64,000 nt of DNA from Cyanobium gracile PCC 6307. Lineage in GTDB: Bacteria; Cyanobacteriota; Cyanobacteriia; PCC-6307; Cyanobiaceae. The stretch spans positions 1,389,964-1,453,963 of the forward strand of contig NC_019675.1 of the NCBI RefSeq assembly GCF_000316515.1, given 5' to 3'. The translations under genes and the position numbers were made by a program. Every line of letters starts with the position of its first letter. Within the stretch, counting starts at the first letter, position 1. Positions 59,923 to 64,000 of this stretch are shown here, one piece after another. The notes under the pieces are model-generated. The model was not told the origin of the DNA. It searched no databases and saw nothing but the letters and a program-made list of their open reading frames with translations.

Positions 59923-61853
59923 GCCTGATCAGCCTGGTGGGGGCCGCCAAGGACTTCGGCCTGCGCAGCCTGTTCGCCGGCCTCGATCTGCACGTGGGGG
60001 AGCGGGACCGGCTGGGGCTGATCGGCCCCAACGGCGCCGGCAAGAGCACCCTGCTGCGGGTGCTGGCGGGTCTCGAACCGCTCGATCGCGGGGAGCGCCG
60101 CTGCCACGCCCGCACCCGGGTGGTGCTGCTCGACCAGGAGCCTCGGCTGGATCCGGCCCTGACCGTGCTTGAGCAGGTGTTCGCCGGTGATGGGGAAGCC
60201 ATGGCCCTGCTGCGGGAGTACGCCGGGGTGAGCCACCAGCTGGCCAGCGGCGCCGAAGACGACCAGCTGCTGGCCCGCCTGAGCGCCCTGCAGCACCGCA
60301 TGGACGGTTGCCAGGCCTGGGACCTGGAGCGACGCTGCCGGGAGGTGCTGGAGCGCCTGGGCATCGACGCGGACCACCAGGAGCGGACGATCGGGGAGCT
60401 CTCCGGCGGCAACCGGCGCCGCGTCGCCCTGGCGGCGGCCCTGGTGGCCGAGCCGGAGGTGCTGCTGCTGGATGAACCCACCAACCACCTCGATGCTGAA
60501 GGGGTGGAGTGGCTGCAGAGCTACCTGGATCGCTTCGCCGGCGCCCTGGTACTCGTCACCCACGACCGCTACCTGCTCGATCGGGTCACCCGCCGGATTG
60601 TGGCGGTGGAGCGGGGCGAGGCCCGGCCCTATGAGGGCAACTACGGCACCTACCTGGCCCTGAAGGCGGCCGAGGAGGAGGCCGAAGCCTCCACCGCCGC
60701 CAAGCTCAAGGGCACCCTGCGGCGGGAGCTGGCCTGGCTGCGCCAGGGCCCCAAGGCCCGCAGCACCAAGCAGAAGGCCCGGCTGCAGCGCATCGATGCC
60801 CTGCTGGAGACCCCCACCCGTCAGGGGCGGGCCAGCCTGGCGATGGCCGCCACCGCCCGGCGCATCGGCAAGCGGGCCATCACCGCCGAGGGCCTGGCGG
60901 TGGCCGTGGGGGATCGCACCCTGCTACGGGACTTCAGCTACGACTTCAGCCCCGAGGACCGGGTGGGGATCATCGGGCCCAACGGAGCCGGTAAATCCAG
61001 CCTGCTGGAGGTGATCGCCGGCCGCCGCCCCCCCAGCGACGGCCTGCTGGAGCTGGGGGCGACGGTGAAGCTGGCCTACTTCGACCAGCACAGCGACGTG
61101 CTGCTGGCCAGGGACGGCAAGCGCAAGGTGATCGAGGTGGTGCAGGAGGCCGCCAGCCGGGTGCAGGTGGACGGGGTGGAGCTGACGGCCTCCCAGCTGC
61201 TGGAGCGGTTCCTGTTTCCCCCCGCCCAGCAGCACCAGCCGGTGGCCAAACTTTCCGGGGGCGAGCGCCGACGGCTGCATCTCTGCCGGCTGCTGATCGA
61301 GGCCCCCAACGTGCTGCTGCTGGACGAGCCCACCAACGACCTCGACGTGCAAACCCTGAGCGTGCTGGAGGACTTCCTCGAGGATTTCCGCGGCTGTGTG
61401 GTGGTGGTCTCCCACGACCGCTGGTTTCTGGACCGCACCGTCGACCGCCTGTTCCACTTTGAGGGGGGCCGGCTGGAGCGCTTCGAGGGCAACTACAGCA
61501 GCTGGCTGGAGCGGCGGCCCCAGGCCCCGGCCGCCACCCTCGGTCCATCCGCCAGTCCATCTGCCGGGACTGCCGCCGCAACGGAGTCCACCCGGCGGTC
61601 GTCGCCAACCACCAAAGCGGCGACGGCGGGACGCCGGCGGCGCAGCTTCAAGGAGGCCCGGGAGCTGGAGCGCCTCGAGAGCGAACTGCCGGAGCTCGAG
61701 CAGCGCCGCAGGGAGCTGGAGCAGCACCTGGCGGCCCCCAGCGGCCCGGACTACGCCCGCCTGGAGGCCCTGACCCACGAGCTGGCGGCCCTGGTGGAGC
61801 GGATCGCCGCCGCCGAGGAGCGCTGGCTAACGCTCAGCGAGCTGGCAACCTGA
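59919..61853 (+). CDS. ABC-F ATPase (Uup-like)
   Basis: From ATG 59919 the 644-residue protein has two ATPase domains, each with Walker A (GPNGAGKST near residue 38 and GPNGAGKSS near residue 353), LSGGNRRRVALA and LSGGERRRLHLCRLL signatures, and LLLDEPTNHLD and LLLDEPTNDLD. The linker between them contains RQGPKARSTKQKARLQRID. A long C-terminal coiled coil (KEARELERLESELPELEQRRRELE) marks the Uup/EttA class that acts on ribosomes. It is the third gene of the operon. Confidence 0.95.
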   Translation: MSLISLVGAAKDFGLRSLFAGLDLHVGERDRLGLIGPNGAGKSTLLRVLAGLEPLDRGERRCHARTRVVLLDQEPRLDPALTVLEQVFAGDGEAMALLREYAGVSHQLASGAEDDQLLARLSALQHRMDGCQAWDLERRCREVLERLGIDADHQERTIGELSGGNRRRVALAAALVAEPEVLLLDEPTNHLDAEGVEWLQSYLDRFAGALVLVTHDRYLLDRVTRRIVAVERGEARPYEGNYGTYLALKAAEEEAEASTAAKLKGTLRRELAWLRQGPKARSTKQKARLQRIDALLETPTRQGRASLAMAATARRIGKRAITAEGLAVAVGDRTLLRDFSYDFSPEDRVGIIGPNGAGKSSLLEVIAGRRPPSDGLLELGATVKLAYFDQHSDVLLARDGKRKVIEVVQEAASRVQVDGVELTASQLLERFLFPPAQQHQPVAKLSGGERRRLHLCRLLIEAPNVLLLDEPTNDLDVQTLSVLEDFLEDFRGCVVVVSHDRWFLDRTVDRLFHFEGGRLERFEGNYSSWLERRPQAPAATLGPSASPSAGTAAATESTRRSSPTTKAATAGRRRRSFKEARELERLESELPELEQRRRELEQHLAAPSGPDYARLEALTHELAALVERIAAAEERWLTLSELAT

Positions 61854-62315
61854 GCGCCGGCGGCGGTGGGGGTGGGGCACCTCCAGCAAGCCCGCCCCAT
61901 CGGCGAACCGGGGGGGCAGGCCACAGACCGGCCCGGCGGGCTCCGGCAGCAGCCAGGGCTGGCGCTGCACCCGGGCACCCCGGGCTTCGGCCTGCTGCAT
62001 GGCTGTGGGCTTGTAGTCGTCGACGCTGCGATGGGCCGCCATCTGGTCTCCCATGCGGCGCAGGTAGAGATCCTGATACCACTGCACCGCGTCGGCCTGG
62101 AAGGCCTCCAGGGCCGCCCGGACGCTGGCGAAGCGCTGGCTGACGAGACCGCTGGGAGCGCACTGTTTCCAGATCAGCACCTCCTCGAAGCCGAGGCCCC
62201 GGCGCCACTGGCGCTGCTCGGAGAGGTAGCAGTGGGTTTCGGGACCGTTGATCCAGAAGAGCCGCCCGTGCTCGTCGATGAAATGCCGTTCCCGCCGCTT
62301 GCTGATGCGTGTCAT
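61827..62315 (-). CDS. hypothetical protein
   Basis: The 162-residue protein begins RISKRRERHFIDEHGRLFWINGPETHCYLSEQ, continues FEEVLIWKQCAPSGLVSQRFASVRAALEAFQADAVQWYQDLYLRRM, and ends in a basic, less ordered tail that overlaps the Uup-like gene by 27 bases. It appears to be a conserved cyanobacterial protein of unknown role. The end may be uncertain because of the overlap. Confidence 0.65.
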   Translation of the reverse strand: MTRISKRRERHFIDEHGRLFWINGPETHCYLSEQRQWRRGLGFEEVLIWKQCAPSGLVSQRFASVRAALEAFQADAVQWYQDLYLRRMGDQMAAHRSVDDYKPTAMQQAEARGARVQRQPWLLPEPAGPVCGLPPRFADGAGLLEVPHPHRRRRSGCQLAER

Positions 62316-62505
62316 GGGCCAACCGGGGCACTGTCCATTCCGCTGCTAGCCACGGGGGAGCCCCCAACGCAGCCGCCGGCGCCGGGTTTGCAACGGTCAG
62401 GCCCCGGCCGGCGGCATGTGCGGAGACCCACAGGAGACGGCGATCCCCCAGCCTCGACCGTATGGTGTCTGCGGTGAGTTCCGACCCGTGACGGCCGGTT
62501 TTTGC

Positions 62506-62724
62506 ATGAAGACGATCGACGATCACATCGAGAAGGACAAAGTCGAGATCGAATCGGCCAAGGCCGACGGCAATCTCGGCAAGGTGCGCCACCTCGAGGA
62601 GGAGCTCAAGGCCCTCAACGAGTACAAGGAGCACCACCCCGAGGACAACCATGACCCCACCCCCCTGGAGGTCTACTGCGACCTCAACCCCGAAGCTCCC
62701 GAGTGCCGCGTCTACGACGACTGA
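62506..62724 (+). CDS. cp12: CP12, Calvin-cycle regulator lacking the N-terminal cysteine pair
   Basis: The 72-residue protein begins [19 protein letters not shown] and ends [17 protein letters not shown], the CP12 C-terminal redox loop with both cysteines. The N-terminal cysteine pair of plant-type CP12 is absent. CP12 binds GAPDH and PRK in the dark to halt carbon fixation. An upstream frame of 30 more codons is not family-like. It converges on obg. Confidence 0.92.
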   Translation: MKTIDDHIEKDKVEIESAKADGNLGKVRHLEEELKALNEYKEHHPEDNHDPTPLEVYCDLNPEAPECRVYDD

Positions 62725-62736
62725 CCGATTCCGGAA

Positions 62737-63730
62737 TCAGGCAATACCCAGCTGGCCCCACACGGCGGCCAGCAGGGCATCGAGGCCTTGGGAGGCCGCC
62801 GCCGAAATCACCAGCGGGGGCTCGGCCGATGTGAGCGTCGACGGCGGCCACCAGCTCCTCGAGCTCGGCGGCATCCCGCAGCTCCATCTTGTTGAGCACC
62901 ACCAGGCGGGGGCGCTCACTGAGGCCATGGCCGTAGGCGGCCAGCTCCTCCTCCACCACCCGCAGATCCGCCAGCACATCCTCCGCCCCCGCATCCACCA
63001 GATGCAGCAGCAAACGAGTGCGTTCGATGTGCCGCAGGAAGTCATGGCCCAGGCCGGCGCCGCGCGCCGCGCCCGCGATCAGGCCGGGGATGTCGGCGAA
63101 GACGGTGCCATCCCCGCTCGGGCGCCGCACCACCCCCAGATTGGGCACCAAGGTGGTGAAGGGGTAGTCGGCAATCTTGGGCCGGGCCGCCGAGAGCACG
63201 GCGATCAGGGTGCTCTTGCCGGCGTTCGGCAGGCCGATGATCCCCACCTCGGCCAGCAGCTTGAGTTCCAGCTGCAGCAGCCATTCCTCCCCCTCCTTGC
63301 CCTCGGTGAACTTCTCCGGCGCCCGGTTGCGGTTGCTGAGGTAGTGGGCGTTGCCCAGGCCCCCCCGGCCACCGGCCGCCACCAGCAGCTCCTCACCGGC
63401 GTTGGTGAGGTCCCCCAGCAGGATGCCGGTGCGGCAGTCGCGCACCTCCGTGCCGCAGGGCACCCGGATCGTCAGGGTGGAGGCACTGGCCCCGGTGGAG
63501 CGATTCGGCCCGCCACGGCGGCCATCGTCGGCGGCGAACAGGCGCCGGTACTTGAAATCCAGCAGGGTCTGGAGGTTGGCATCGGCGACGAGGAGCACGT
63601 CACCGCCGCGGCCACCGTCGCCACCGGAGGGCCCGCCGGCGGGGACGTACTTCTCACGACGGAAGGCCACGATGCCGTCGCCGCCGCGGCCGGCGCGCAC
63701 GGCGATGCGGGCCTGATCGATGAACTGCAA
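62737..63730 (-). CDS. obg: Obg GTPase, with a frameshift near the 3' end
   Basis: The start is TTG 63730 ([40 protein letters not shown], Obg fold). GTPase motifs are [11 protein letters not shown] (G1), FADIPGLI (G3) and VLNKMEL (G4). The C-terminal segment [26 protein letters not shown] is present but in another frame, from about 62830 to the stop at 62737; the main frame goes on into non-family sequence to 62684. One base is missing or extra near 62820-62835. It may be a real lesion or a sequence error. Obg assists 50S ribosome assembly. Confidence 0.85.
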
Positions 63731-63794
63731 GGAAGGGGTTCGGCCGGGGCGCGGATGAGGAACAACCCTAGGATCCCCCGGTTGCACCCCTGGT

Positions 63795-64000
63795 TTGGCC
63801 GAGGTCCGCTTCGAGAAGGTCGGCAAGACCTACCCGCCCCGTCGCGGCGGCAGGCCGGTGGAGGTGCTGCGCCAGCTCGACCTGCACATCCAGGACGGTG
63901 AATTCCTCGTGCTGGTCGGCCCTTCGGGCTGCGGCAAGAGCACCCTGCTGCGCCTGCTGGCGGGGCTGGAAGCCACCACGGCGGGCGAGATCTACGTGGG
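63795..64000 (+). CDS. ABC transporter ATPase, sugar (UgpC/MalK) type, 5' part
   Basis: From TTG 63795 the frame reads [14 protein letters not shown], then [36 protein letters not shown] with Walker A, and continues to the window edge. The sequence is like the ATPases of sugar importers (UgpC/MsmX). The C-terminal half is outside the window. Confidence 0.87.
   Translation, partial: MAEVRFEKVGKTYPPRRGGRPVEVLRQLDLHIQDGEFLVLVGPSGCGKSTLLRLLAGLEATTAGEIYV

Noticed and set aside
1-64000. CRISPR arrays
   Set aside because: No series of short direct repeats with unique spacers was seen on reading through; the direct repeats found are single pairs.

Overview
The window looks like chromosomal DNA of an alpha-cyanobacterium of the Cyanobium/Synechococcus group. 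The evidence is a psbA gene for a D1 protein with Glu130, a picocyanobacterial-type CP12, a run of GC-rich housekeeping genes (serS, rseP, nth, rpsN, pnp, cysQ, rsmI), and many small cyanobacterial proteins of unknown function. Most of the window is very GC-rich. Two stretches are visibly AT-richer (about 9.3-15.9 kb and 25.1-29.5 kb) and carry surface-structure genes and insertion-sequence debris.

Layout: 1-8.6 kb holds rsmB (cut by the left edge), an alkyltransferase-like protein, a three-gene ATP-grasp cluster, trmH, a peptide-type ABC permease, and two tandem OmpR-family regulators facing a sensor kinase. 8.8-15.7 kb is a pilin/glycosylation island: a type IV major pilin, an OGT-like glycosyltransferase and a glycosyltransferase-methyltransferase fusion, with degenerate IS3 and IS5 pieces between them. 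16.1-19.0 kb is an integrase-type transposase abutted by an IS3 element. 19.1-21.0 kb is a small Uma2/toxin-antitoxin patch with visible duplications. 21.0-24.4 kb (minus strand) and 25.3-29.3 kb (plus strand) are two divergent minor-pilin clusters; the first contains a broken AAA ATPase gene embedded in a partial duplication. 29.5-31.1 kb has a broken IS5 element next to a truncated MNT gene and an intact HEPN gene.

From 31 kb on the window is mostly core genome: lepA, a methyltransferase with regulatory domain, an Nfu iron-sulfur scaffold, serS, a PilZ protein, rseP-nth-rpsN-pnp, a VapBC pair, cysQ, rsmI, tRNA-Arg(UCU), a second VapBC pair, and then a compact arsenate-resistance operon (arsR, divergent gap-arsJ with an ArsR-type operator between them). 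50-64 kb carries a DUF3598 protein, an HDAC-like deacetylase, a second PilZ protein, a pentapeptide-repeat protein, a HAD phosphatase, psbA (with terminator and an upstream dyad), an aspartoacylase, a glutathionyl-hydroquinone reductase operon with an ABC-F ATPase, cp12, obg (with a frameshift near its end) and the start of a sugar-type ABC ATPase.

Themes: type IV pilus and surface biogenesis (one major pilin, two minor-pilin clusters, glycosylation genes, two PilZ proteins with intact c-di-GMP motifs); many toxin-antitoxin modules, several with an intact antitoxin and a decayed toxin; and insertion-sequence decay concentrated in 12-31 kb. No CRISPR array, rRNA operon or prophage was seen.
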